From the NCBI GenBank assembly GCA_030696505.1, contig JAUYSD010000164.1, forward strand, positions 1 to 53,018: a DNA stretch of 53,018 nucleotides, in the 5' to 3' direction. The stretch is from Sulfuritalea sp. (GTDB lineage: Bacteria; Pseudomonadota; Gammaproteobacteria; Burkholderiales; Rhodocyclaceae). The notes under the pieces were generated by a model. It made no database searches. It was not told where the DNA came from and saw only the letters and a program-made list of their open reading frames with translations. The position numbers were made by a program, and so were the translations under genes. Of this stretch, positions 1 to 7,791 are shown piece by piece; the stretch's first letter is position 1, and each line of letters begins with the position of its first letter.

Positions 1-223
1 CAATTGGCTGCTGCGCAAGCGCAAGCAGATCCAAACCATCTCATCATCCTTCGATGAATTGTTGGCAGCACTCGCTTCGGTGAGCGGAATTCTTGTTTTC
101 GACGGCTGCAAGCTCGGGGCCGCACGTATCAATTACAACGCCGATTCGAATCATATGATTTCACATGCAGAGATGGCGATCATCGAGCGCATCCTGTCGG
201 TTTCGCCCTTGTACGCGCAGTGA
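1..223 (+). CDS. C-terminal end of an unidentified protein (partial)
   Basis: An open frame enters from the left edge and ends at a TGA at 221-223, giving about 73 residues and ending in SPLYAQ. The visible part is a mixed helical sequence (for example FDELLAALASVSGILVFDG) with no motif I recognise. It faces the minus-strand lipid operon convergently. Base composition is a little more AT-rich than that operon. The start lies outside the window, so the function cannot be judged. Confidence 0.5.
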   Translation, partial: NWLLRKRKQIQTISSSFDELLAALASVSGILVFDGCKLGAARINYNADSNHMISHAEMAIIERILSVSPLYAQ

Positions 224-264
224 CGTCGCATCGGGGTGCACAGCTCTGCCGCTTGGGTCAGCCA

Positions 265-1110
265 TTACAGCCGCACGGTTTCCGCGCCGCAGATAATGCC
301 GGTCTGCGGCAACTCGTCAAGAGTTGGCGCTGGCGACGCGGCGCTGCGCGGCGCTTCGGCCGGCAAGGCGGCGGCGACGGGCTGCCAGGCGCGCACCAGT
401 TCCAGCCTGCCGTCATGGTGCTCGACGACGGCGGTGCAGCTATCGACCCAGTCGCCGCAATTGACATAGACCGTGCCGTCGACTGGACGGATCGCCGCGC
501 TGTGGATGTGGCCGCAGATCACGCCGTCCAGGCCGCGCTCGCGCACGGCGTGGATCAGCGCATCCTCGAAGTCGAAGACGAAGGAAACGGCGCGCTTGAC
601 GCGGGTCTTGGCGTAGCCGGCCAGCGACCAGTAACCGGGGCGGCGCAACAGGCGGCGCAGGCGCGAGAGCCAGGCATTCACGCGCACCAGCAGGTTGTAG
701 CCGACGTCGCCGAGCACTGCCAGCCAGCGGTGATAGCGCGTCACCTGGTCGAACTCGTCGCCGTGCAGCAGCAGGTAGCGGCGGCCGTCGGCGGCGACGT
801 GGATGTGTTCGCAGCGCACCAGGATGTCGCCGAAGGAAACGCCGTCGTATTCGCGCATGGCCTCGTCGTGGTTGCCGGGAATCAGCATCACCTGCTCGCC
901 GCGGCGGGCGCGGCGCAGGATCTTCTGCACCACGGTGTTCTGCGCCGGGGTCCAGTGGATGCCGCGGTTCATGGCCCAGAAGTCGATGATGTCGCCGAGC
1001 AGGAACAGGTTCTCGCTCTCGTAGTCGCGCAGGAAGTCGAGCAGGCGCTCGGCCTGGCAGCCGCGGGTGCCGAGATGGACGTCGGAGATAAAAATGGAGC
1101 GGACCTTCAT
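265..1110 (-). CDS. plcP: PlcP-type metallophosphoesterase (phospholipase C), LpxH superfamily
   Basis: 281 residues with the full calcineurin-like metal-binding set: SDVHLG (9-14), GDIID (39-43), GNHDE (79-83), HGDEFD (116-121) and GHIH (200-203). The tail motif CGDWVDSCTA resembles, from memory, the PlcP family of Sinorhizobium and marine bacteria more than short LpxH. PlcP enzymes remove the phosphate headgroup from phosphatidylethanolamine and phosphatidylglycerol during phosphate starvation, leaving diacylglycerol. The ATG overlaps the stop of the upstream glycosyltransferase by 4 nt, so the two are translationally coupled. It is the last gene of a lipid operon divergent from pst. The alternative is a lipid A UDP-diacylglucosamine diphosphatase; the context favours PlcP. 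A copy of a dispersed 23-bp repeat forms part of the C-terminal tail. Confidence 0.8.
   Translation of the reverse strand: MKVRSIFISDVHLGTRGCQAERLLDFLRDYESENLFLLGDIIDFWAMNRGIHWTPAQNTVVQKILRRARRGEQVMLIPGNHDEAMREYDGVSFGDILVRCEHIHVAADGRRYLLLHGDEFDQVTRYHRWLAVLGDVGYNLLVRVNAWLSRLRRLLRRPGYWSLAGYAKTRVKRAVSFVFDFEDALIHAVRERGLDGVICGHIHSAAIRPVDGTVYVNCGDWVDSCTAVVEHHDGRLELVRAWQPVAAALPAEAPRSAASPAPTLDELPQTGIICGAETVRL
321..343 (+). repeat. Dispersed 23-bp repeat, copy R1
   Basis: Matches the consensus GAGTTGGYGCTGGCG, three variable bases, then CGGCG. It lies antisense within the last codons of the plcP-like gene. It differs from copy R6 (43881) at two positions. Confidence 0.7.
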
Positions 1111-2300
1111 GGTTCGGCGATGAAGCGGTAGGTCGCTTCCCCGGCCACTGGCGGCAGCGGCTGCGCGATGGCCTCGCGCAGCGCGGCCAGCAGTTGCTCG
1201 TGGATGCGCTCCCAGTCGAGTGCGGCGACGCTGCGGGGCGCCGCCGTGGCTGCGCGGCGGCGGGCGCCGGGTCGCGTCACGAGGTCGAGCGCGGCGCGCA
1301 CGAACTGGTCGCTGGCGCCGGGTTCGGCCAGCATGCCGTTGTCGCCGTGGCGTATCAGTTCGGCGGCGGCCGCCATGCGGTAGGCCACCACCGGCAGGCC
1401 GCTGGCCAGCGCTTCGAGGGTGACGTTGCCCCAGGTGTCGGTCATGCTCGGAAACAGGAACAGGTCGGCCGACGCATAGTGCGCGGCGAGGTCTTCGCCG
1501 TGGCGCATGCCGGCATGGATGTAATCGGGATGCTCCCGCAGCAGCCGCGCCCGCGCCGGCCCGTCGCCGACCAGCAGCAGGCGCGACGTGGGAGCATGGC
1601 GGCGAATCGCGGCGAAGCTGCTGAGCACCAGCGGCAGATTCTTTTCCGGCGCCAGGCGGCCGACATGAGCCACCACCAGATCCTGGTCGCCGACCTGCCA
1701 GGCGGCGCGCAGGGCGGCGCTGCGGCGCGCCGGATTGAACAGGGCGGTATCGACGCCGCGGGCGACCATGCGGAGGTTGCGGTAGCCGCGGCGCTGCAGA
1801 TCGAGGCCGAGCCGGCGCGAGGGCACCAGGGTCATGCGGCTGCGGTTGTGCAGGCGCTGCAGATGCTCGGCAATCAGGTCTTCCAGCCAGGCCAGGCCGT
1901 AATGCCGGCTGTAGCTGTGGAAATTGGTATGGAATTCCGAGACCACCGGGATGCCGAGTTCGCGCGCCGCGGCGATCGCCGAGCTGCCCAGCGGGCCTTC
2001 GGTGACGACCTGGACCACGTCCGGGCGCTCGGCGCGCCAACTGCGGCGCAACAGGCGCTGCGCCGGCAGGCCGAACTTGAGGCCGGCATAACCGGGAATC
2101 GGCAGGCCGCGCACCAGCGTCGTGGTCAGCCCCGGTGCGGCGGGTGGCGCGTCGCCGGCGTGCTGGCGCGGCCGCGTCAGGCTGACGCGATGGCCGCGTG
2201 CCAGCAGGCCCTGCACCATGCGGCCCAGCGTCATGGCCACGCCATTGACTTCCGGCGGGTAGGTTTCGGTGACCACGGCAATGTGGATCGGCGCGGTCAT
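1107..2300 (-). CDS. GT4-family glycosyltransferase (Agt-like candidate)
   Basis: 397 residues with the GT-B fold typical of family GT4. The N-terminal nucleotide-fold start (ETYPPEVNGVAMT) and the donor-site region with APEKNL and ASGLPVVAYRMAAAAELI are visible. There is no signal peptide. Such enzymes transfer a sugar from a nucleotide donor at the cytoplasmic face of the membrane. In phosphate-stressed bacteria a GT4 enzyme (Agt) encoded beside plcP converts the diacylglycerol made by PlcP into glucosyl- or glucuronosyl-diacylglycerol. Here the stop overlaps the plcP start by 4 nt, which fits that partnership. The start is the ATG 2 nt after the dgkA stop. A role in glycan or mannolipid synthesis cannot be excluded. 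Confidence 0.75.
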   Translation of the reverse strand: MTAPIHIAVVTETYPPEVNGVAMTLGRMVQGLLARGHRVSLTRPRQHAGDAPPAAPGLTTTLVRGLPIPGYAGLKFGLPAQRLLRRSWRAERPDVVQVVTEGPLGSSAIAAARELGIPVVSEFHTNFHSYSRHYGLAWLEDLIAEHLQRLHNRSRMTLVPSRRLGLDLQRRGYRNLRMVARGVDTALFNPARRSAALRAAWQVGDQDLVVAHVGRLAPEKNLPLVLSSFAAIRRHAPTSRLLLVGDGPARARLLREHPDYIHAGMRHGEDLAAHYASADLFLFPSMTDTWGNVTLEALASGLPVVAYRMAAAAELIRHGDNGMLAEPGASDQFVRAALDLVTRPGARRRAATAAPRSVAALDWERIHEQLLAALREAIAQPLPPVAGEATYRFIAEP

Positions 2301-2302
2301 AT

Positions 2303-2692
2303 TCACGCCACCAACACCAGCGACCAGGTCGCCAGGACATTGATCAGCGCGATCAGTACCGCCGCGCTGCCGATGTCCTTGGCGCGTTTGGAGAGCCGGT
2401 GCCGATCCAGCGAAATGCGGTCGATGGCGGCTTCGACCGCCGAATTCAGCAGTTCGACGACGAGCACGACGAGCACGCTGCCGATCATCAGCGCCTTGCC
2501 GAAGCCGGGCACCGACATGAACAGTGCAAGCGGGATCAGCAGCGCCGCCAGCAGGCTTTCCTGGCGGAAGGCGTCTTCGTTGCGATAGGCCGCGCGCAGC
2601 CCCGACAGGGAGTAGCTGAAGGCGTTCCAGATGCGGCGCAAACCGGTTTGGCCCTTGAACGGGCTTTCCTCGATGGCGGGTTCCGTATTCAT
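2303..2692 (-). CDS. dgkA: Diacylglycerol kinase
   Basis: 129 residues, close to the usual length of about 122. An amphipathic N-terminus (AFSYSLSGLRAAYRNEDAFR) is followed by three membrane helices and the family signature ELLNSAVEAAIDR. The enzyme phosphorylates diacylglycerol to phosphatidic acid in the inner membrane. Its place between two glycosyltransferases and upstream of plcP gives the locus two fates for diacylglycerol: sugar addition, or recycling to phosphatidate. The start ATG overlaps the stop of the upstream glycosyltransferase by 4 nt, and the next gene starts 2 nt downstream, so it is firmly in the operon. Confidence 0.92.
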   Translation of the reverse strand: MNTEPAIEESPFKGQTGLRRIWNAFSYSLSGLRAAYRNEDAFRQESLLAALLIPLALFMSVPGFGKALMIGSVLVVLVVELLNSAVEAAIDRISLDRHRLSKRAKDIGSAAVLIALINVLATWSLVLVA

Positions 2693-3981
2693 CGGCCGGT
2701 GGACACCGGCTGCTGGCAGTCGAGGGCGAGCGGCGCGCGCAGCAGTTGGCGATACAGCGCGGCGAGCCGGGCGCCCTGTGCCGTGGCATCCCACTCGCGG
2801 GCGAAGGCGATGCCCTCGCCACCCATGACGGCCAGCTGGGCCGGACGTCCGAGCAGCGCCGCCAGTTGCTCGGCAAAGGCCTCGGGCGTGTCGGCGGCGG
2901 CGACCGCGCCGCGTTGGGGCAGGATGATTTCGGCCGCGCCCAGGGCTGGAATGGCCAGTACCGGCAGGCCGACCGCCATGGCTTCGAGCAGCACCAGGCC
3001 CTGAGTTTCGGTAAGCGAGGCGAAGGTGAACACGTCGGCGGCGGCGTAGCAGTCGCGCAGGCCGCCCTCGCGCGGCAGGTAGCCGACGAAACGCACGTGG
3101 TCCGCGATCCCCAGCGCCGCCGCCTGGCGGCGCAATGCCGGCAATGCCGGTCCTTCGCCGGCAATCACCAGCATCAGTGCGGGCCGCTGGCGGCGTGCGA
3201 CGGCCAGCATTTCGAGCAGGAAGCCGATGTTCTTCTCGTGCGCGGCGCGACCGACGTAGAGCGCAATTTCGCATTCCGGCCCTATGCCCCAGGTCTGGCG
3301 AAAGCGCTTGCCGTCGCCGCGCAGGAACTGGGATTCCGGCAATCCGGTGGGAATCACATGCAGCGGCGCGGCAACGCCATAGTCGCGCAGGGTGGCGGCC
3401 ATCGCTTGCGAGGGCACGACGATGGCATCGAGCGCAGCGCACTGATGGCGGGCCAGGCAGCGCGCCGCGTAACGCAGCGCGCTGCGCGGCAGGAAGCGGA
3501 TGTAATGGAACAGGTATTCCTCGAAGTGCGTGTGATAGCTCGCGATGCACGGAATGCCGCGCGCCCTGGCCAGGCGCAGTCCGGCGTAGTGCGCGGCGAA
3601 GGGGGTCTGCACATGCACCAGGTCGACGTCGCAATAGTTGGCGCTTGCCGGCCCGCGAAGCGGAATCCCCGGCAGACAGAGTCCGAGACGGCGATCGAGT
3701 TGCGCGAGGTGGCTCCAGCGCATGAGGCGGTCTTCCGGGTCCAGCGGCACGGCGCGCGACGGCAGGCGCTGAATGTCCTCATCGGCATCGGCTTCGCTAT
3801 TGGTCCCCGGATAGTCGGGCGCCACGATGGTGACACGCACGCCGAGGCGCGCCAGGGTGGTATGGAAGGTCTGGATCGAGGTGGAGACCCCGTTGATGCG
3901 CGGAAAATAGACGTCGCTGATCATCAGCACGTGCATGCGGCGGCTTTCGCGCGCTGTTGCGAAAATCCCGCCTGCATTCAT
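2689..3981 (-). CDS. GT4-family glycosyltransferase with a repeat-derived insertion
   Basis: 430 residues, GT-B fold. The core begins near residue 16 (MHVLMISDVYFPRINGVSTS), followed by VHVQTPF, SYHTHFEEYLFHYIR, the donor-site AAHEKNIGFLLEM and EAMAVGLPVLAI. The family resembles alpha-mannosyl and diacylglycerol glycosyltransferases. I take the start at 3981 because that ATG overlaps the olsB stop by 4 nt; the internal Met16 is an alternative. Between LDRRLG and the VDLVHV strand lies a stretch (LPGIPLRGPASANY) encoded by a copy of the 35-nt hairpin element, which looks like an in-frame insertion. It is the second of two GT4 genes in the operon, so a two-sugar headgroup or two different glycolipids are possible. 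Confidence 0.75.
   Translation of the reverse strand: MNAGGIFATARESRRMHVLMISDVYFPRINGVSTSIQTFHTTLARLGVRVTIVAPDYPGTNSEADADEDIQRLPSRAVPLDPEDRLMRWSHLAQLDRRLGLCLPGIPLRGPASANYCDVDLVHVQTPFAAHYAGLRLARARGIPCIASYHTHFEEYLFHYIRFLPRSALRYAARCLARHQCAALDAIVVPSQAMAATLRDYGVAAPLHVIPTGLPESQFLRGDGKRFRQTWGIGPECEIALYVGRAAHEKNIGFLLEMLAVARRQRPALMLVIAGEGPALPALRRQAAALGIADHVRFVGYLPREGGLRDCYAAADVFTFASLTETQGLVLLEAMAVGLPVLAIPALGAAEIILPQRGAVAAADTPEAFAEQLAALLGRPAQLAVMGGEGIAFAREWDATAQGARLAALYRQLLRAPLALDCQQPVSTGR
3644..3678 (-). repeat. REP-like 35-nt hairpin element, copy H3 (inside a gene)
   Basis: Read on the minus strand it shares TTCCGCTTCGCGGG with copies at 11192 and 31710. The inner stem is CCGC-GAA-GCGG (3653-3663). 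The outer stem is GCCGG (3647-3651) with CCGGC (3669-3673). In the other copies the outer stem has different but still paired bases. It is translated in frame inside the glycosyltransferase. Confidence 0.6.
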
Positions 3982-4739
3982 GCCGCCGGCTTGACGAAGT
4001 GGCGCATGTAACGCGGGTTCATGCGCGACATCGGCAACAGCAGGAGCAGATCGGCGGTGTTGAAGTCAGGATCCCAGGCCGGTTCGCCGCAGATCCAGGC
4101 GCCGACGCGCAAATAGCCCTTGATCAGCGGCGGCACCAGCGCCGGCTGACCGTTGGCGAGCCGTTCGAAGGGCAGGCCGTGCTGCGGAAACACGCGATAT
4201 TCCGCCGGCGCCATGTAATCGGGTGCGATCTGGCTGAACAGGTTGGCGGCATTGTGGCCGCCGTCGACCATGCCGATCGAGGCGCAGCCGATCAGGTAGT
4301 CGTAGTTGTTGCTCACCATGTAGTTGGCCAGACCGGCCCAGAGCAGGGTGATCACCGCGCCGCTGCGATGCTCGGGGTGGATGCAGGAGCGGCCGACTTC
4401 CACCATGCGGCCGCGCAGGTTCTGCAGCCGGTTGATGTGGAACTCGTTCTCCGAGTAGTAGTTGCCGATCCGGCGCGCCGCCGTCGGCGACAGGATGCGG
4501 TAGGTGCCGACGATGCGGTCGGCCTGGCTTTCGCGCACGATCAGGTGTTCGCAGAACGCGTCGTAGTGATCGATGTCGTGGTGGGGCAGGCGCGAGTGGA
4601 TGCGGGCGCCGAGTTCCTCGACGAATACCTTGTAGCGCAGGCGCTGCGCCTCGCGGACTTCCTCTTCGCTGCGCGCCAGCGCAACGCGGTAGCCAACCTT
4701 CTGTGCGGTGGCGGCGGTTTCGATCAGATGCTCTTGCAT
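3978..4739 (-). CDS. olsB: L-ornithine N-alpha-acyltransferase (GNAT superfamily)
   Basis: 253 residues of the OlsB / acyl-homoserine-lactone-synthase-like GNAT group. Key stretches are LRYKVFVEELGA, the acyl-transfer core IVGTYRILSP and VEVGRSCIHPEHR, and a conserved C-terminal half (CASIGMVDGGHNAANLFSQI). OlsB adds a 3-hydroxyacyl chain from acyl carrier protein to ornithine, giving lyso-ornithine lipid. The upstream acyltransferase gene is the expected partner for the second step. Ornithine lipids contain no phosphorus, and many bacteria make them when phosphate is scarce. An AAGGAG-like ribosome site precedes the ATG. It overlaps the next gene by 4 nt. Confidence 0.85.
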   Translation of the reverse strand: MQEHLIETAATAQKVGYRVALARSEEEVREAQRLRYKVFVEELGARIHSRLPHHDIDHYDAFCEHLIVRESQADRIVGTYRILSPTAARRIGNYYSENEFHINRLQNLRGRMVEVGRSCIHPEHRSGAVITLLWAGLANYMVSNNYDYLIGCASIGMVDGGHNAANLFSQIAPDYMAPAEYRVFPQHGLPFERLANGQPALVPPLIKGYLRVGAWICGEPAWDPDFNTADLLLLLPMSRMNPRYMRHFVKPAA

Positions 4740-4811
4740 GGCGTTCTCCTTTTTTCTCTCGGGTTCGCCTGCATTTTCGAAACTCCGCGTTACCGCCTGA
4801 TTGCCGCTGTG

Positions 4812-5579
4812 TTACGGAGAGGTTGCGCGCCTCTCGGCATGCGCCAGCGCAGCGGCGACCGCTTGGTGGGCGCGGTGCGCAAGATGGCGGCGATCGGCCA
4901 GCGGCGGGGCGAAGCTGGCCGCCAGCGCGACGCGGGCCGTCAGTCCGCGCGCTTCGAGGACTGTCGTCAGGCAGGCCAGCAGGCTGATGTCGTCGATGTA
5001 GGCCGGCGCCGCGGAACGCAGGCCATCGGCCCCGTGGTAACTGAGCGCGAGCGCGTAGAGCGGCACTGCGGCGTCGATCGCACTCTGAAACAGGGCGGCG
5101 TGGAAAGGCAGCAGTCGGTCGCCGGCGGTGGTGGTGCCTTCCGGAAACACCACCAGGCGCGTGCCGGCGTCCAATGCCACCTGCATGTGGCGCCGGGTGT
5201 CGTGCGCCGCCTTGCGGCTGCCGCGTTCGATGAACACGGTGTCGTTGCGGCGGCTGAGCCAGCCGATCAGCGGCCATTGCGCGATATCGCTCTTGGCGAC
5301 GAAGCCCGACGGCAGCAGGGTGTTGAGGACGAAGATATCGATGAAGGAAACGTGGTTGCAGACCAGCAGGCCGTTCTCGATGCGGTCCAGGCCGCCGCCA
5401 GCCGCTTCGATGCGGATGCCGAGCAGCGCCAGCAGTCGCCGCGACCAGGCGCGTTTCAGGCGTTGCCGCACGGCGCTGCCGGCCAGGGGAAACAGCAGGC
5501 CGGCCTGGAGTGCGGCGGAGACCAGATGCAGCCCGATCAGCAACAGGCGCAGGCTGGAAAACAGGGGAAAGGGCCGCAT
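4812..5579 (-). CDS. olsA: 1-acyl-glycerol-3-phosphate-type acyltransferase (PlsC/OlsA family)
   Basis: 255 residues with an N-terminal membrane segment (about 9-32) and both PlsC signatures: NHVSFID (75-81, the HX4D catalytic motif) and FPEGTT (145-150). OlsA O-acylates lyso-ornithine lipid to ornithine lipid; some members also acylate lysophosphatidic acid. Placement 72 nt upstream of olsB supports the OlsA role. It is the first gene of the operon. No Shine-Dalgarno is visible before the ATG, and a candidate Pho box ends only about 22 nt upstream, so the mRNA may be leaderless or nearly so. A housekeeping PlsC role remains possible. Confidence 0.82.
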   Translation of the reverse strand: MRPFPLFSSLRLLLIGLHLVSAALQAGLLFPLAGSAVRQRLKRAWSRRLLALLGIRIEAAGGGLDRIENGLLVCNHVSFIDIFVLNTLLPSGFVAKSDIAQWPLIGWLSRRNDTVFIERGSRKAAHDTRRHMQVALDAGTRLVVFPEGTTTAGDRLLPFHAALFQSAIDAAVPLYALALSYHGADGLRSAAPAYIDDISLLACLTTVLEARGLTARVALAASFAPPLADRRHLAHRAHQAVAAALAHAERRATSP

Positions 5580-5601
5580 CGGCCGAGGATAGGATGGCCC
5601 C

Positions 5602-5619
5602 GTTACAGGAGCATGACTT
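5602..5619 (-). promoter_or_regulatory. Candidate Pho box for the lipid operon
   Basis: On the minus strand the sequence reads AAGTCAT-GCTC-CTGTAAC. These are two 7-bp half-sites at the 11-bp spacing of PhoB sites (CTGTCAT, four bases, CTGTCAT); each half matches at 5 of 7. It points toward olsA. A weak -10 (TATCCT, 5587-5592) follows. This is a motif match by eye. Confidence 0.5.
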
Positions 5620-5657
5620 CCAGGCGCAGGGAAACAATTTCCCTTCAGGCTGAAACG

Positions 5658-5675
5658 ATTTCACGGCGCTGTAAC
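5658..5675 (+). promoter_or_regulatory. Candidate Pho box for pstS
   Basis: ATTTCAC-GGCG-CTGTAAC, two half-sites at 11-bp spacing facing pstS; the second is the same CTGTAAC as in the opposite box, the first is weak (4 of 7). A -10-like TAGACT (5686-5691) lies about 10 nt downstream, as at PhoB-activated promoters where the box replaces the -35. Confidence 0.45.
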
Positions 5676-5728
5676 ATTCGCTGCCTAGACTGCGGGCTTC
5701 CATTTCGCAAGCACAAAGGAGTCTATTA

Positions 5729-6715
5729 ATGAAATCCCTGAAAATTGCTGCTGTTGTTGCCGCTGCTTTTGCCTCGGCATCGGTGTATGCCCAGGCCCTG
5801 ATCAAGATCGACGGCTCCTCGACCGTGTTCCCCGTGACCGAGGCGGTGGCCGAGGATTTCCAGAAGGCCAAGAAGGGCAGCGTCCGCGTCACCGTGGGCA
5901 TTTCCGGCACCGGCGGTGGCTTCAAGAAGTTCTGCCGCGGCGAGACCGACATCTCCGACGCCTCGCGCCCGATTCTGAAGAAGGAAATGGAAGCCTGCGC
6001 GGCTGCCGGCATCAAATACATCGAATTGCCGGTGGCCTTCGACGCATTGACGGTCGTGGTGAATCCGAAGAACAGCTTCATCAGCCAGCTCACGGTCGCC
6101 GAACTCAAGAAGATGTGGGAGCCGGCCGCCCAGGGCAAGGTGATGAAATGGAAGGACGTCAACCCGGTCTGGCCCGATGCGCCGCTCAAGCTCTTCGGCC
6201 CCGGCGCCGATTCCGGCACCTTCGATTACTTTACCGAAGCCATCAACGGCAAGTCGAAGTCCAGCCGCGGCGACTTCACCGCCTCGGAAGACGACAACGT
6301 GCTGGTGCAGGGCGTCTCGCGCGACAACAATGCGCTGGGCTTCTTCGGCTTCGCTTACTACGACGAGAACAAGGGCAAGCTGAAGGCGGTGCAGATCGTC
6401 AATCCCAAGGGCAAGGCCGTGACGCCCTCGATCGATGCCGTAATGGCCGGCGAATACGAGCCGCTGGCGCGCCCGATCTTCATCTACGTCAGCGCCAAGT
6501 CCATGGATCGCCCCGAGATCAAGGAATTCGTCGAGTTCTACCTCAAGCACGGCGCCAAGCTGGCCAAGGAAGTCAAGTACGTGCCGCTGGGCGATGCCGA
6601 CTACAAGCATGCGCTGGACAACTTCAGCAAGAAGAAGACCGGCACGGGCTTCGGCGGCGAGGCCGAGGTCGGCGTCAAGGTGGCCGACCTGCTGAAGCGC
6701 AATCCCAAGGAGTAA
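5729..6715 (+). CDS. pstS: Phosphate ABC transporter, periplasmic phosphate-binding protein
   Basis: 328 residues. A clear Sec signal peptide (about 1-21, cleaved near VYA) is followed by the PstS start IKIDGSSTVFPVTEAVAEDF. Phosphate-contacting motifs include GISGTGGGFKKFCRGETDI, SRPI and GADSGTFDYF. It captures inorganic phosphate in the periplasm and passes it to PstCA. AAAGGAGT sits 7 nt before the ATG. It opens pstSCAB and is divergent from the lipid operon. It belongs to the PstS group with the extra Cys pair (FCRGETD ... EACAAAG), not the classical E. coli form. Confidence 0.95.
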   Translation: MKSLKIAAVVAAAFASASVYAQALIKIDGSSTVFPVTEAVAEDFQKAKKGSVRVTVGISGTGGGFKKFCRGETDISDASRPILKKEMEACAAAGIKYIELPVAFDALTVVVNPKNSFISQLTVAELKKMWEPAAQGKVMKWKDVNPVWPDAPLKLFGPGADSGTFDYFTEAINGKSKSSRGDFTASEDDNVLVQGVSRDNNALGFFGFAYYDENKGKLKAVQIVNPKGKAVTPSIDAVMAGEYEPLARPIFIYVSAKSMDRPEIKEFVEFYLKHGAKLAKEVKYVPLGDADYKHALDNFSKKKTGTGFGGEAEVGVKVADLLKRNPKE

Positions 6716-6733
6716 GCTTCCGCACCCGGTCTG

Positions 6734-6764
6734 GGCGGACGTTGCCGGCAAGGTGGCGTCCGCC
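6734..6764 (+). promoter_or_regulatory. pstS-pstC intercistronic hairpin
   Basis: A perfect 8-bp stem, GGCGGACG (6734-6741) with CGTCCGCC (6757-6764), just after the pstS stop and without a T-run. Such hairpins often protect the upstream message and so raise the binding protein over the permease. A TATAAT (6783-6788) further on could give pstC its own weak promoter. Confidence 0.5.
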
Positions 6765-6827
6765 TTGATCGATGCGCGCCTTTATAATCGCGCACAGCCC
6801 TGAATCGACTCACCCCGGAATCCAGTA

Positions 6828-7790
6828 ATGACTGCCAGCGCCTCCCTGCCTACCCGTCTGCTGCCGTCCGCGTCGCTAGGCAATGGCGTCAGCGACCGGC
6901 TGCGCAAGAAGGCCTCGCGTCACGTCAAGGAGCGCATCATCGAGTCGCTGCTGTTCAGCGCCGCGGCCTTCTCGGTGTTCGTTACGGTGGCCATCGTGTA
7001 CGTGCTGGTCAAGGAATCCTGGGTGTTCTTTCAGGTCGTGCCGCTGTCGGATTTTCTCTTCGACACGCAATGGACACCGCTGTTCGACGACGCCCACTAC
7101 GGCATCATGGTGCTGCTCTCGGGCACCCTGACCAGTTCCGGCGTGGCCCTGTTGGTGGCGATTCCGCTGGGCACCATCATCGCGATCTACCTGTCCGAAT
7201 TCGCCGGCTTCAAGGTGCGCGAAATCGCCAAGCCTTTCCTCGAACTGCTGGGCGGCGTGCCGACCATCGTCTATGGCTACTTCGCGCTGACTTTCCTGAC
7301 GCCGATCCTGCAGAAGATCTATCCCGACCTGCCGGGCTTCAACCTGCTCTCGGCCGGCCTCGTCATGGGCATCATGATCATTCCCTACGTCGCCTCGCTC
7401 TCCGAAGATGCGATGCGCGCGGTGCCGATGGCGCTGCGCGAAGGCTCCTACGCGATGGGCGCGACGCGGCTGCAGACGGCGCTGTGGGTGGTGACGCCGG
7501 CGGCGACCTCGGGCATCGCCTCGGCCTATATCCTCGGCATTTCGCGCGCGGTGGGCGAGACCATGATTCTCGCCGTGGCGGCCGGGATGCAGCCCAACCT
7601 GACCTTCAACCCGACCGAGCCGGGCGCGACCATCACCTCCTACATCGTGCAGGTGGCGCTGGGTGACCTGCCGCACGGTTCGATCGGCTATCAGACCATC
7701 TTCGCCGCCGGCCTCACGCTGCTGCTGATGACCTTGGCCTTCAACCTGCTCGGCTACTGGCTGCGCAAGCGCTTCCGCGAGGTGTATTGA
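6828..7790 (+). CDS. pstC: Phosphate ABC transporter permease PstC
   Basis: 320 residues, an inner-membrane permease with about six to seven membrane segments and the binding-protein-dependent permease domain. The EAA-type loop that docks the ATPase is visible (VPMALREGSYAMGATRLQT), as are GGVPTIVYGYFALTFLTP and AVGETMILAVAAG. A charged N-terminal extension of about 35 residues precedes the first helix. It forms the phosphate channel with PstA. The stop is 1 nt before the pstA start, indicating coupling. Confidence 0.95.
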   Translation: MTASASLPTRLLPSASLGNGVSDRLRKKASRHVKERIIESLLFSAAAFSVFVTVAIVYVLVKESWVFFQVVPLSDFLFDTQWTPLFDDAHYGIMVLLSGTLTSSGVALLVAIPLGTIIAIYLSEFAGFKVREIAKPFLELLGGVPTIVYGYFALTFLTPILQKIYPDLPGFNLLSAGLVMGIMIIPYVASLSEDAMRAVPMALREGSYAMGATRLQTALWVVTPAATSGIASAYILGISRAVGETMILAVAAGMQPNLTFNPTEPGATITSYIVQVALGDLPHGSIGYQTIFAAGLTLLLMTLAFNLLGYWLRKRFREVY

Positions 7791-7791
7791 A

